This document shows, piece by piece, positions 36,487-47,363 of a stretch of DNA of 64,000 nucleotides. The stretch spans positions 227,626-291,625 of the forward strand of contig NZ_JAJATX010000001.1 in NCBI RefSeq assembly GCF_020866965.1. Reading direction: 5' to 3'. A model generated the notes under the pieces. It was not told the origin of the DNA, did not search any database, and saw only the letters and a list, made by a program, of their open reading frames with translations. Each line of letters opens with the position of its first letter. Position 1 is the first letter of the stretch. Both the position numbers and the translations under genes were made by a program. The DNA is from Microvirga roseola. GTDB taxonomy: Bacteria; Pseudomonadota; Alphaproteobacteria; Rhizobiales; Beijerinckiaceae.

Positions 36487-39362
36487 TCCTCCTGGCGATA
36501 GGTCGGGGCTGCCGCGGAAACGGCGGCATCCGCCCGTTGCGGGAAGCGGATGTCGGATGGCCCCTCCGGAACCGGATTGCGCTCGGCGCGTGCGCCGACG
36601 CGTGCGATCTGCGACAGGGACAGAAGAACCGTTCCGACTACGGTCAGGAAGACGCCGGCATCGAAGGCCATGGCGGAGGCCAGCTCAAACTCACCGATCA
36701 CGGGCAGGTGGAAGTAGCCGAACGTGCTTGTGAGGAAGGGACGAGCGAACAGGAACGATGCAAGACCCGTCAGCCCAGCGGCCAGGACGCCGAGCGCCAG
36801 CATGGTGTGGGCATTGATACGACGGCGCATTGCAGCCCATTCGTAGCCGCTGGCAATCGCCTGCATCAACAGCGCAATGGCGACGACCAGACCCGCGACG
36901 AAGCCGCCGCCCGGCAGGTTGTGGCCACGCAGGAAGATATAGACGCCGACTGTCAGCACGAGCGGCAGGAGGACGCGTGTGACGACGACGAGCATGAGAG
37001 GGTGTGCGTCAGCCGCCTCGATGCCCTGGCGCATGGAGGCGAGCCTCCGCGCAGCTGCGCCTCTGAGCGAGCTCTCGAGCAGGGCATAGATGGCAAGCGC
37101 GGCGATGCACAGTACGATGATCTCGCCGAAGGTATCGAAGCCGCGGAAATCCACGAGGATGACGTTGACAACGTTCGTGCCGCCGCCGCCCGGCTTCGAC
37201 TGCGCGATGTGATAGCTGGAGATTGACTGCAGGTCGGTGGTCATGACCGCATAGGCGAGCCCTCCGATGCCAAGTCCTGCGAGCCCGGCAATGGCTCCGT
37301 CGCGGAACTTCCGGGCATGTCCCGTCTCTCGAGGGGTCGTGCGCGGCAGAAGGTTGAGAGCAAGCAGCAGTAGGATCGTCGTGACGACATCCGCAGAGAT
37401 CTGCGTCAGTGCGAGATCCGGAGCTGAGAACTGGAGGAAGGCAAGCGAGACGCCGAGGCCGACCATGCTCGACAGGATGAGGGCGAGGAGGCGGTTGCCA
37501 TGCGCCGCAATCGTCACCGCACAGGTCGCGATAAGGATGGCCCAGACCGTAAACGCCGGGGCATTGACGGGCAGCATCGGCCGCATCCCTGGCGAGTAGG
37601 AGCCTGACGCAAAGCCCGCAATTCCGACGATCAGGATGGTCCCAACGATGACGGCGAAATAGCGCGGCAGCGAACCGGTGTGCAAAGCCGCAATCGCGGC
37701 TCTGGAACCCGTCACGGCGGCAGAAACAGTGGCATCGAAGATCCGCTTTGCTTCCGGCGGCGGCAGGGAAAGCCGTAAGCGGTCCAGCGCCGACCAGGCG
37801 ACGAAGGCTCCCAGGCCTCCGGCGAAGGCAAGAATGCTCATCAGGAGGGCAGGCGTCACGCCGTGCCACAGGGCCAGCTTGAAGATGGGCAGCGGTTCGC
37901 CTCCGATGACCGCAAGCGCCGTCTGCGACACGACACGGGTGGCCACAAGAGCCGGCAGGAGGCCGATCGCGATCACAGGGGCGACGAGCACCGCAACCGG
38001 CAGCCATAAGCCGGCGGGAGGGTCGTGCGGCGGGTGCGGATAATCGGAACGCACAGGGCCGAGATAAACCTTGATCGCAAGCCGGGCGGAATAGGCGACG
38101 GAGAGCAGTGCTCCTAGCGTCGCCAGCGCCGGCACGATCCAGGCATTGCCCGCATAGGCCGCATGGGCCGCTTCCTCCAGCATCATCTCCTTGGAAAGGA
38201 AACCATTGAGGAGCGGTAGACCGGCCATGGATCCCGCCGCAATGAGCGCCAGCGTACCGGTGATCGGCATGAGATAGAGAAGCCCGCCGAGCCGCCGGAT
38301 ATCCCGCGTGCCCGCCTCATGATCGACGATCCCGACGCTCATGAAGAGAGCGGCCTTGAAGGTGGCGTGGTTCAGGATGTGGAAGACGGCTGCCACGGCC
38401 GCCATCGGCGTGCCGAAGCCCAGAAGCATCGTCATGAGGCCGAGATGGCTGACGGTGGAATAGGCAAGGATCGCCTTCAGGTCATCCTTGAACAGGGCGA
38501 TCCAGGCCCCGACCAGCATCGTGATCAGTCCCACGAGAGAGACAATCAGGATCCAGATCTCGGTGCCTGCCAAAACCGGCCAGAGTCGCGCCAGCAGGAA
38601 CACACCGGCCTTCACCATGGTGGCGGAATGGAGATAGGCCGAAACCGGCGTCGGTGCGGCCATGGCGTGAGGAAGCCAGAAATGGAAAGGGAACTGGGCC
38701 GACTTGGTGAAGGCTCCGCCCAGCACCAGCAGCAGCATCGGTACGTATAGAGGCGAGGCCCGCACCATATCGCCGCGCTGGAGGATCTCGCTCAGCTCAT
38801 AGCTGCCGGCAATGCGGCCGAGAAGGAGGAGGCCTGCCAGAAGCAGGAGGCCGCCGCCGCCGGTGACGACCAGGGCCATCCGCGCTCCCTGGCGGCCTCC
38901 CGGCAGATGCCGCCAATAACCGATCAGCAGGAAGGAACTCAGGCTCGTCAGCTCCCAGAAGGTGGCGAGCAGCAGGATGTTGTCGCTCAAAACAACGCCG
39001 ACCATCGCGCCTTGGAACAGGAGCAGATAGGCATAGAAGCGACCCATCGGGTCCTTGGGGCTCAGGTAGTACCGGGCATAAATGATGATCAGCAGGCCGA
39101 TGCCGAGGATCATACCGGCAAAGAAGAGGCCGAGACCGTCGATGAAGATGCTGTAGGACAAGCCGAACTGCGGCAGCCATTCGTACTGCGCCCGCACGAC
39201 GCCTCCGGCATAGACCGTTGGCGCTGCGGCCAGCAGCAGCACCAGCGCTGCGACGGTCGGGAGCAGGGTGACGAGAGCGCAGACATTGCGTCCCGATTTG
39301 ATCGCCAGGGGAGGAAACAGGGCTCCCAGGAGAGGAATCAGGGGCAGAAAAGCGATTGTCAT
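36483..39362 (-). CDS. mnhA: Mrp/Pha antiporter fused subunit A-B
   Basis: 959 residues. Residues ~1-780 are MnhA (NuoL-like core with GALFPPLAIKSG..., HSATMVKAGVFLLARLWPVL and LNHATFKAALFMSVGIVDHE, then the extra MnhA C-terminal helices). Residues ~790-940 are the MnhB domain (VVTRVLLPLVLTVGVYIFLRGHNLPGGGFVAGLV). The A-B fusion and A(B)CDEFG order are those of the rhizobial Pha system, which exports Na+ or K+ in exchange for protons and supports alkaline and salt tolerance. First gene of the six-gene leftward operon; the ~200 nt upstream should contain its promoter. Confidence 0.95.
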   Translation of the reverse strand: MTIAFLPLIPLLGALFPPLAIKSGRNVCALVTLLPTVAALVLLLAAAPTVYAGGVVRAQYEWLPQFGLSYSIFIDGLGLFFAGMILGIGLLIIIYARYYLSPKDPMGRFYAYLLLFQGAMVGVVLSDNILLLATFWELTSLSSFLLIGYWRHLPGGRQGARMALVVTGGGGLLLLAGLLLLGRIAGSYELSEILQRGDMVRASPLYVPMLLLVLGGAFTKSAQFPFHFWLPHAMAAPTPVSAYLHSATMVKAGVFLLARLWPVLAGTEIWILIVSLVGLITMLVGAWIALFKDDLKAILAYSTVSHLGLMTMLLGFGTPMAAVAAVFHILNHATFKAALFMSVGIVDHEAGTRDIRRLGGLLYLMPITGTLALIAAGSMAGLPLLNGFLSKEMMLEEAAHAAYAGNAWIVPALATLGALLSVAYSARLAIKVYLGPVRSDYPHPPHDPPAGLWLPVAVLVAPVIAIGLLPALVATRVVSQTALAVIGGEPLPIFKLALWHGVTPALLMSILAFAGGLGAFVAWSALDRLRLSLPPPEAKRIFDATVSAAVTGSRAAIAALHTGSLPRYFAVIVGTILIVGIAGFASGSYSPGMRPMLPVNAPAFTVWAILIATCAVTIAAHGNRLLALILSSMVGLGVSLAFLQFSAPDLALTQISADVVTTILLLLALNLLPRTTPRETGHARKFRDGAIAGLAGLGIGGLAYAVMTTDLQSISSYHIAQSKPGGGGTNVVNVILVDFRGFDTFGEIIVLCIAALAIYALLESSLRGAAARRLASMRQGIEAADAHPLMLVVVTRVLLPLVLTVGVYIFLRGHNLPGGGFVAGLVVAIALLMQAIASGYEWAAMRRRINAHTMLALGVLAAGLTGLASFLFARPFLTSTFGYFHLPVIGEFELASAMAFDAGVFLTVVGTVLLSLSQIARVGARAERNPVPEGPSDIRFPQRADAAVSAAAPTYRQED

Positions 39363-39552
39363 ACGCCTGGTCTCTCCTCCTCGCCGGGCTTGGTTCAGGA
39401 ATTGCGGGATTGCCCATACTTAAAGCTGGAAGCACGTCATTCCAGCCCTGTCCGGACGAATCTGGAGGGCGTAGCGGAGCTCGTCGCCACCGGCTGACAT
39501 GGCGGTGCGTCCCCGATTCCCGGACAAGATCCCCAGAAGATCTTAAATTTTC

Positions 39553-39573
39553 CTGACCCGCTCGGGCGGTCAG
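39553..39573 (-). terminator. Weak hairpin at the end of the alcohol dehydrogenase gene
   Basis: On the minus strand CTGA/TCAG and CCCG/CGGG arms form a bulged hairpin overlapping the TGA stop, followed by GGAAAATTT. It may partly separate the catabolic operon from the mrp operon 200 nt downstream. The remaining stretch to 39362 shows nothing recognisable. Confidence 0.3.
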
Positions 39574-40697
39574 TCGAACAGGACGACCTGACGAATGGCC
39601 GAGCCGTCATGCAACCGGTCGAAGCCGAGATTGATCTCGTCGAGCGATAACGTATGCGTGAGCAGGCGATCCACAGGGAGCCTGCCGCCCAGGAACATGG
39701 CGACGAAATTCGGCAGATCGCGCCGCGGGACGCAGGTACCGATGTAAGAACCTTTCAGTGTCCGCTCCTCTGCCACGAGGCTGACGGCCTGGATCGAGAG
39801 CTTCCGGTCGGGATGGGGCAGGCCGGCCGTCACCGTGGTGCCGCCGCGGGCGGTTCCCGCATAGGCCAGTTCCAAGGCCGGAACGGCGCCTGCCATCTCG
39901 AAGAAGAAATCGACACCGCCGCCCGAGAGATCCCTGATCTCCTCCGCAGCCTTCGGGCTTCTCGCATTGACCGTGTGGGTTGCGCCGAGCTGGCGTGCGA
40001 ACTCAAGCTTCTCGTCGGAAAGATCGACCGCGATGATCTGCCGGGCGCCCGAGGCGACCGCTCCGAGCACGGAACACAGGCCGATGCCGCCGAGGCCCAC
40101 CACCGCGACGGACGAGCCGGGCGGCACCTTCGCCGTGTTGACGACGGCGCCGACGCCGGTGAGCACGGCGCAGCCGAAGAGGGCGCTGTGCTCGAAAGGC
40201 AGGGGAGCGGTCACCTTCACGCAGGATTCCCGCGAGACCACCGCATATTCCGCGAAGGCCGAGACGCCGATGTGGTGGTTGACAGGCTCGCAGGCGATGG
40301 ACAGCCGTCTTTCGCCCCGCAGCAGAGTGCCTGCGCCATTCGCCTTCGCACCCGGCTCGCAGAGTGCAGGCCGACCCGTGGCGCAGGGGATGCACGCGCC
40401 GCAGCTCGGAACGAAGACGAGGACAACGTGATCGCCCGGCGCAAGATCGTTCACGCCTTCGCCCACTTCCTCCACGATGCCAGAGGCCTCATGGCCGACC
40501 ACCATGGGAGTCGGACGGGGCCGGTCGCCGTTGATGACGGAGAGATCGGAATGGCACAGGCCCGCCGCCTTGATCTTCACCAGCACCTCGCCGTGACCGG
40601 GCGGGTTCAGCTCGACCTCCGCAATGTCGAGGGGCCTCGATCGCGCGTAGGGGAGCGGCAGACCGGACTGGCGAAGAAGGGCAGCTCGCATGCGCAT
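39570..40697 (-). CDS. Zinc-dependent alcohol dehydrogenase (MDR family)
   Basis: 375 residues. GroES-like domain with catalytic zinc residues (GLCHSD, GHEASG) and the structural zinc loop CGACIPCATGRPALC, then a Rossmann fold with VVGLGGIGL. Typical NAD-dependent class III-like/aryl alcohol dehydrogenase. ATG 40697 has AGGAGG 7 nt upstream. Last gene of the long leftward acyl-CoA operon, where it could oxidise a hydroxyl or aldehyde of the substrate. Confidence 0.9.
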   Translation of the reverse strand: MRMRAALLRQSGLPLPYARSRPLDIAEVELNPPGHGEVLVKIKAAGLCHSDLSVINGDRPRPTPMVVGHEASGIVEEVGEGVNDLAPGDHVVLVFVPSCGACIPCATGRPALCEPGAKANGAGTLLRGERRLSIACEPVNHHIGVSAFAEYAVVSRESCVKVTAPLPFEHSALFGCAVLTGVGAVVNTAKVPPGSSVAVVGLGGIGLCSVLGAVASGARQIIAVDLSDEKLEFARQLGATHTVNARSPKAAEEIRDLSGGGVDFFFEMAGAVPALELAYAGTARGGTTVTAGLPHPDRKLSIQAVSLVAEERTLKGSYIGTCVPRRDLPNFVAMFLGGRLPVDRLLTHTLSLDEINLGFDRLHDGSAIRQVVLFD

Positions 40698-40716
40698 GGA
40701 CAATCCTCCTGTCGCT

Positions 40717-41175
40717 TCAAACGCGGATCGTGGCCGGAGCGGCAAGCTCCGTCAACACGTCCCGCATGGGGCCCGGCAGTTCCACAGGGCGGCGGGTCTC
40801 GCGGTTGACATAGACATGCGTGAAGCCGCCCTGCGCCGCCGCCAGCTCCTCGCTGTCGCGAAACATTGCGAACTCGTAGGAGACGCTGGAGCGACCAATA
40901 TAGGCGACACGAACGCCGACATCGACGCGGCCGGGACAGGTTACGGCCTCGAAGAAATGGGCGAAGCTCTGCACAACGAGCCCAATGGCCGGGCTCGCGA
41001 CTAGGTCCAGCACTCTGGCCTCGATCAGGGTCTGGTTGACGGCCGTGTCAAAATACTCGCCATAGACGGCATTGTTCATGTGGCCGTAGGCATCGTTGTC
41101 GCGCAGACGCGTCGTCATGGCCATGATGCGCTTGTACTCGCTTCGCCGCTGCCTCTCGGGTCTCAGGGCCTTCAT
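40717..41175 (-). CDS. 4-hydroxybenzoyl-CoA thioesterase-like hotdog protein
   Basis: 152 residues, YbgC/4HBT-type hotdog fold with the active-site motif TTRLRDNDAYGHMNNAVYGEYFD (catalytic Asp/Glu before GHMNN). It hydrolyses acyl- or aryl-CoA thioesters. ATG 41175 is preferred over an upstream in-frame Met because GGAG lies 9 nt upstream. In the operon between the SDR and alcohol dehydrogenase genes (19-nt gap to the latter). Confidence 0.88.
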   Translation of the reverse strand: MKALRPERQRRSEYKRIMAMTTRLRDNDAYGHMNNAVYGEYFDTAVNQTLIEARVLDLVASPAIGLVVQSFAHFFEAVTCPGRVDVGVRVAYIGRSSVSYEFAMFRDSEELAAAQGGFTHVYVNRETRRPVELPGPMRDVLTELAAPATIRV

Positions 41176-41245
41176 TTCCGGTCGCTCCAATAATCGGGCC
41201 ACCTTCGTGCATGAGGCAAGGCCCGGTCAATGGTGCGCAGGCCGA

Positions 41246-42006
41246 TCATGCGATGGTGACGCCGCCATCCACGATGACCGTCTGGCCGGTCATGAAGCTT
41301 GCTGCTGGAGAGGCGAGGAAGGCGGCCACGGGCCCAATCTCGTCGGGAGTCCCGATGCGGCGGAGCGGCGTCTGCTCGTTGCGCTGCTCCAGCACCTTTT
41401 CATCCTCCCACAGGGCGCGGGCGAAATCCGTCTTGATCAGGCCCGGCGCGATGCAGTTGATGCGCACGTTCTTCGGTCCCCACTCGACTGCGAGATTGCG
41501 CGCAAGCGCAAAGTCCGCCGCCTTGGAGATGCCGTAGCCGCCGATCACGCCCGTGCCCCTGATGCCGGCGATGGAGGAGATGATCACGACCGCTCCGCCG
41601 CCTCGCTCGGCCATGCCGGGCATGACCAGATTGCAGAGCCAGAGGTTGCTCTTCACGTTGGCGCCAATGATCTTGTCGAAGGCCTCGTCGCCGAGGCTGC
41701 TCATGGGGCCGTAGACGGGATTGACGGCGGCGTTGCAGACCAGGATGTCGATGGGTCCAAAGCGCTCCTGAGCGCCTGCGACCAGCGCCTCGACTTCCGG
41801 CTTGCGCGAGATGTTGCAGGGGATGGCGATGGCCTCGCCTCCCTGCTGCCGGATCCCCTCGACTACGGGCTCGCAGGCCTCGATCTTGCGACTCGATACC
41901 ACGACCCTTGCGCCGAGATCGGCCATGGTTTCCGCGATAGAGCGGCCGATACCGCGGCTCGATCCGGTGACGATGGCCACTTTTCCGGTGAGACCGAAGG
42001 GGTTCA

Positions 42007-42010
<4 letters not shown>
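41246..42010 (-). CDS. SDR-family oxidoreductase (FabG-like)
   Basis: 254 residues. NAD(P) motif TGSSRGIGR (~15-23), NAAV, catalytic Ser in [10 protein letters not shown] and the YGISK Tyr-Lys pair, with the C-terminal [10 protein letters not shown]. Reduces or oxidises a hydroxy/keto group, perhaps a 3-hydroxyacyl-CoA or the 4-hydroxy/4-keto pair. Its start overlaps the stop of the ACAD11-like gene by 4 nt, so it is tightly coupled to that enzyme. Confidence 0.9.
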
Positions 42011-43248
<1,238 letters not shown>

Positions 43249-43260
43249 TGATTCCTCCTC

Positions 43261-44409
43261 TCAAGCCGCCATGAGGCCGCCGGCCTCGGCGAGCTTGGAC
43301 AGATGATGGTCGGCATCGCCGAAAAGGGTGTTGATCATCGTCACCCGCTTGAAGAGGTGACCGACCTTGTACTCCATGGTCATGCCGACGCCGCCATGGA
43401 GCTGGATCGCCTGTTGGCCGACGAAGCGGCCGGAGCGTCCGATCTGCACCTTCGCGGCGGCAATGGCCTTGCGGCGCTCTTCCTCATTCTCCTCCTGCGC
43501 CATCATGGCCGCGAACATCGCCATGCTGCGCGCCTGTTCGAGCGCGACGAACATCTCGGAGGAGCGGTGCTGCAGCACTTGGAAGGAGCCGATGGTGGTT
43601 CCGAACTGGCTGCGGGTCTTCAGGTAGTCGACAGTGAGCTGGAGCATCTCGTCCATGGCGCCGACCGCTTCCGCGGCAAGGGCCGCCATGGCCGTATCCG
43701 CAATGCGCTCGACCACCGGCAGAGCGTTTTCTGGATCGCCAATGACGTTTGCCGAATCGACTCGCACGGACTCCAGAGTCACTTCGGCGGCACGCTGGCC
43801 GTCCTGGGTGGGATAGCCCCGCCGCGAGAAGCCCGCCGCATTCGCATCGACGAGGAAGAGACCGATGCCGGCGCGATCCCGGCGTGAGCCCGCAACGCGC
43901 GCCGTTACGAGGATCTTATCGGCGCTGTCGCCGTGCAGCACTACGCTCTTCTGGCCGTCGAGCACGAAGCCCGTACCGTCGCGCTGCGCGGTCGTGGCCA
44001 CATCGAAGAGGTCGTAGCGCGACTGCCGCTCCGTATGGGCGAAGGCGAGGCGCAGTTCGCCAGAGGCGACCTGAGGCAGATAGGCTATCTTTTGCTCTTC
44101 GCTTCCGCCCTGGTGCAGAAGCCCGCCGCCCAGAATCACCGTGGCGAGATAAGGCTCAAGCGCAAGCGAGCGGCCGAAGGCTTCCATGATCGTCATAGTC
44201 TCCACCGGCCCGCCGCCGAAGCCGCCATAGGCTTCGTCGAAAGGAAGGGCGAGGAGGCCGAGTTCCGCATAGGCGCTCCACAAATTCCGGCTCCAGCCCT
44301 CGGGCTCCTTCGCATAACGCCTGCGGCTCTCGAAATCGTAGCGGTCCGCCATGAGGCGGTCGACGCTGTCCTTCAGCAGGCGCTGTTCTTCGCTGAGATC
44401 AAAGTCCAT
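43261..44409 (-). CDS. pimD: Acyl-CoA dehydrogenase, PimD-like (pimeloyl-CoA dehydrogenase small subunit)
   Basis: 382 residues, full ACAD fold: N-terminal helical part (FDLSEEQRLLKDSVDRLMADRYDFE), middle beta domain, C-terminal helices ending with a GGVGMTMEYKVGHLFKR region. It resembles Rhodopseudomonas PimD, which with PimC desaturates medium-chain (di)carboxyl-CoA such as pimeloyl-CoA. FAD enzyme passing electrons to ETF. 36 nt after pimC and 12 nt before the ACAD11-like gene. Confidence 0.88.
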   Translation of the reverse strand: MDFDLSEEQRLLKDSVDRLMADRYDFESRRRYAKEPEGWSRNLWSAYAELGLLALPFDEAYGGFGGGPVETMTIMEAFGRSLALEPYLATVILGGGLLHQGGSEEQKIAYLPQVASGELRLAFAHTERQSRYDLFDVATTAQRDGTGFVLDGQKSVVLHGDSADKILVTARVAGSRRDRAGIGLFLVDANAAGFSRRGYPTQDGQRAAEVTLESVRVDSANVIGDPENALPVVERIADTAMAALAAEAVGAMDEMLQLTVDYLKTRSQFGTTIGSFQVLQHRSSEMFVALEQARSMAMFAAMMAQEENEEERRKAIAAAKVQIGRSGRFVGQQAIQLHGGVGMTMEYKVGHLFKRVTMINTLFGDADHHLSKLAEAGGLMAA

Positions 44410-44445
44410 GTCCGCGTTTCCTCACGCTCGTATCTCGGGAGGGGG

Positions 44446-45642
44446 TCAGAACCCCAGGATCGCCTTGGCGATGATGTTCTTCTGGATTTCGTTGGAGCCG
44501 CCGTAGATCGAAACCTTCCGCCAGTTGAAATAGGTGGGCGCGGCGGTGCTGGCCCAATCGGGTCCGTCGAAGGGCTCGTTCCGGCCGTCCTCCTCAGGCT
44601 GGTAGGGAAGGGCGAAGGGACCCACGACCTCCATCAGCAATTCGGTGGTGGCCTGCTGGATCTCGGAACCCTTGATCTTGAGGATCGAGGAGGCGGGATC
44701 GGGCTTGCCCTTCTCGCGACGGCTTTCGGCCGCCACCACACGCAGCTGCGTCATTTCCAGCGCTTTAAGATCAATCTCCACGGCGGTTAGCTTTTCGCGG
44801 AACCGCGGGGTCTCGATCAGCGGCACGTCGCCGATCCGCTCCAGGCTTGCGAGTTCCCGCACGCGCTGCAGGCGCGCCTTCGAGATGCCGATGCGGGCAA
44901 TTCCAACCCGCTCGTTGCTGAGCAGGAACTTGGCGTAGTCCCAGCCCTTGTTCTCCTTGCCGACGAGGTTCTCGACCGGAACGTGCACATCGTCGAAGAA
45001 CACCTCGTTCACTTCATGATCGCCATCGATGGTCTGGATCGGGCGAACCGTGACGCCGGGCGTCTTCATGTCGACGAGCAGGAAGGAAATGCCCTCCTGT
45101 TTTTTCACGGACGAATCCGTGCGCACGAGGCAGAAGATCCAGTCCGCATGTTGGGCGAGGGTGGTCCAGGTTTTCTGGCCGTTGACGATGTAGTAATCGC
45201 CGTCGCGCTTAGCCGTCATTTTCAGGGAAGCGAGGTCGGAGCCGGCGCCCGGCTCCGAGAAGCCCTGGCACCACCAGTCGTCGAGATTGGCGATTCGCGG
45301 CAGAAAACGGCGCTTCTGTTCGTCGTTGCCGAAGGTGTAGATGACAGGACCAACCATGTTGACGCCGAAGGCCAGGGGCTCGGGCGCGGGGGTCTTCTGC
45401 AGCTCCTCGCGGAAGATGTATTGCTTGACGGGGCTCCAGCCGGTGCCGCCCCACTCCACCGGCCAGTGCGGCACGGCCCAGCCCTTGGCGTTGAGGATGC
45501 GGCTCCAGGTGACAAGGTCCTCCTTACTCGGATGGTGGCCGTCGATCATCTTGCGCCGGATCGAGTCCGGCAGGGCCGAGCGGAAGAAGGCGCGAACCTC
45601 GTCCCGGAAGGCGAGTTCGTCATCGGTGAATCGCAGATCCAT
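44446..45642 (-). CDS. pimC: Acyl-CoA dehydrogenase, PimC-like (pimeloyl-CoA dehydrogenase large subunit)
   Basis: 398 residues. Closely follows PimC as I recall it: start MDLRFTDDELAFRDEVRAFF, then EPLAFGVNMVGPVIYTFGN, GFSEPGAGSDLASLK, VNGQKTWTTLAQHADWIFCLVRTD and IYGGSNEIQKNIIAKAILGF. Introduces the alpha-beta double bond in straight or omega-carboxylated acyl-CoAs with PimD. 47 nt downstream of the CoA ligase gene. Confidence 0.9.
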   Translation of the reverse strand: MDLRFTDDELAFRDEVRAFFRSALPDSIRRKMIDGHHPSKEDLVTWSRILNAKGWAVPHWPVEWGGTGWSPVKQYIFREELQKTPAPEPLAFGVNMVGPVIYTFGNDEQKRRFLPRIANLDDWWCQGFSEPGAGSDLASLKMTAKRDGDYYIVNGQKTWTTLAQHADWIFCLVRTDSSVKKQEGISFLLVDMKTPGVTVRPIQTIDGDHEVNEVFFDDVHVPVENLVGKENKGWDYAKFLLSNERVGIARIGISKARLQRVRELASLERIGDVPLIETPRFREKLTAVEIDLKALEMTQLRVVAAESRREKGKPDPASSILKIKGSEIQQATTELLMEVVGPFALPYQPEEDGRNEPFDGPDWASTAAPTYFNWRKVSIYGGSNEIQKNIIAKAILGF

Positions 45643-45689
45643 GGCGGATGTCCTCTAGGCGCAAATACAGGTTGAATGAGTAAAAATGA

Positions 45690-47363
45690 TCATGGCGCAG
45701 CGCTCTGAAGCCCGCTTCTCTCCGCTTCGCGCAACTCGACCTTGGAGAGCTTGCCGACGGACGTGCGCGGGAGCGCATCTCTGATCTCGAGGGCCGTCGG
45801 CATTTCATGCTTGCCGATCTTGTCCGCAAGGAAGGCCTGCAGTTCTTCGAGCGTGAAGCCCGACGCGCCAGCTTTCAACTTCACGAAGACCTTGGCGGCC
45901 TCGCCTCGGTAGGAATCCGGTACACCGATGACAGCGGCCTCTTCCACCTGCGGATGCTCGTAGACCGCCTGCTCGATCACCTGAGGGTAAACGTTGAACC
46001 CGCCTGAAATGATCATGTCCTTACGGCGGTCGACGATGAAGAAATAGCCGTCCTCGTCCATGTAGCCGATATCGCCGGTGAGAAGACCGCCTTCCGTGAA
46101 GGCTTCCGCCGTTTCCTTCGGCTTGTTCCAGTAGCCCCGGCTGATATTAGGGCCCCGAATGCGGAGCTCGCCGATCTCGCCAATGCCGAGCAGCCTGCGG
46201 GGCTCATCGAGAGAGACGATATCGAGCTCGACGCCCGGCATGGGAATGCCGATGGTGCCAGGCTTCGGGGGCCCCTTGAGGGGGATGTTGGTGCCTGCGG
46301 GAGAGGTTTCCGTCATGCCCCAGCCGCCGAGGAGGTTTTGTCCTGTCAGCCTCTTGAGCCGCTCGGCCACTTCGACCGGCAGGGGAGCGCCGCCTGAGCT
46401 GCAATGGATCAGGGAGGAGAAGTCCCGCTTCTCGAGGCCTGGGTAGTTGGCGAGCGCAATCCACATGGTGGGAACGCCGGGAAATGCGGAGGCGCGCTTG
46501 ACCTCGATGTCCCGCAGGGTCGTTTCTGGATCGAAGCGCAGGCGCAGCAGGATCTCGTTGCCGTTCTTGATTTGCCGCAGCAGGATCGTGGTCAGGGCAT
46601 AGATATGAAAGAGCGGGAGAACGCAGATCACCTTCTGCGCACCCGGCGGAGTGTTCAGCTGAGGGCTGAACCAGGCCTCGTACATGGCGACCGCCGCCGT
46701 GAGATTGGCGTGTGTGAGAATCGCACCCTTCGGGATGCCGGTTGTGCCGCCGGTATACTGTAGAAGCGCAATGTCTTCGGGCGCAACGGAAGGCCATTGC
46801 GCGGGCGGAGCGGCATCGCGTGTGAAGGCCTCGAAGGAGATCACGCCCGGCCGCTCGGGAATTGGCATAACAGGAGCGGGTGAAGGGCCCCAGACGGCGT
46901 CCTCACCGACAATCACCCGATCCACATGGCCGCTATCCAAGAGCTTCAGCGCCATGGGAAGCATGCCGGCGAGGTTCGTCGTCACGAGCGTGCGAGCACC
47001 GCTGTCATGCAGCTTGTGCGCCAGCTCCCGCTCAGCGTCGAGGGGGCTCAGGTGAGCAAGGCGGATGCCAGCCTTCGCAGCCCCGAAGAAGGCGTAAGGA
47101 TGATAGGGGGTGTTCGGGAGATAAAGAGCGACGGCCTCATCCCTGCTGGCCACCGATCCGATCAGGGCGGCGGCCATGGCATCCGCCTGCCGGCCCAGCT
47201 CCCTGAAGCTGATCCGCTTGTCGCGGTACTCGATGGCGGGACTATCGCCAAAGGCCGCGACCGCATCGTCGAGAAGCTGCGGCAGCGTCGTCGTCTTGAT
47301 GGGCGAATCCCACCGGACATTCTGCGGATAGGATCGCTCCCAGGGGAAGATTGGCCGGCTCAT
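45690..47363 (-). CDS. pimA: Acyl/dicarboxylate-CoA ligase (PimA-like)
   Basis: 557 residues, ANL adenylating enzyme: AMP-binding P-loop YTGGTTGIPKGA (~196-207), GWGMTETSPAG, TGDIGYMDEDGYFFIVDR and the C-terminal catalytic Lys in LPRTSVGKLSK. Activates a carboxylic acid with ATP and CoA. The operon position next to PimC/PimD-like dehydrogenases favours a medium-chain or dicarboxylic substrate; the name PimA rests on context and general similarity. Its start overlaps the stop of the quinone oxidoreductase gene by 4 nt. Confidence 0.82.
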   Translation of the reverse strand: MSRPIFPWERSYPQNVRWDSPIKTTTLPQLLDDAVAAFGDSPAIEYRDKRISFRELGRQADAMAAALIGSVASRDEAVALYLPNTPYHPYAFFGAAKAGIRLAHLSPLDAERELAHKLHDSGARTLVTTNLAGMLPMALKLLDSGHVDRVIVGEDAVWGPSPAPVMPIPERPGVISFEAFTRDAAPPAQWPSVAPEDIALLQYTGGTTGIPKGAILTHANLTAAVAMYEAWFSPQLNTPPGAQKVICVLPLFHIYALTTILLRQIKNGNEILLRLRFDPETTLRDIEVKRASAFPGVPTMWIALANYPGLEKRDFSSLIHCSSGGAPLPVEVAERLKRLTGQNLLGGWGMTETSPAGTNIPLKGPPKPGTIGIPMPGVELDIVSLDEPRRLLGIGEIGELRIRGPNISRGYWNKPKETAEAFTEGGLLTGDIGYMDEDGYFFIVDRRKDMIISGGFNVYPQVIEQAVYEHPQVEEAAVIGVPDSYRGEAAKVFVKLKAGASGFTLEELQAFLADKIGKHEMPTALEIRDALPRTSVGKLSKVELREAERSGLQSAAP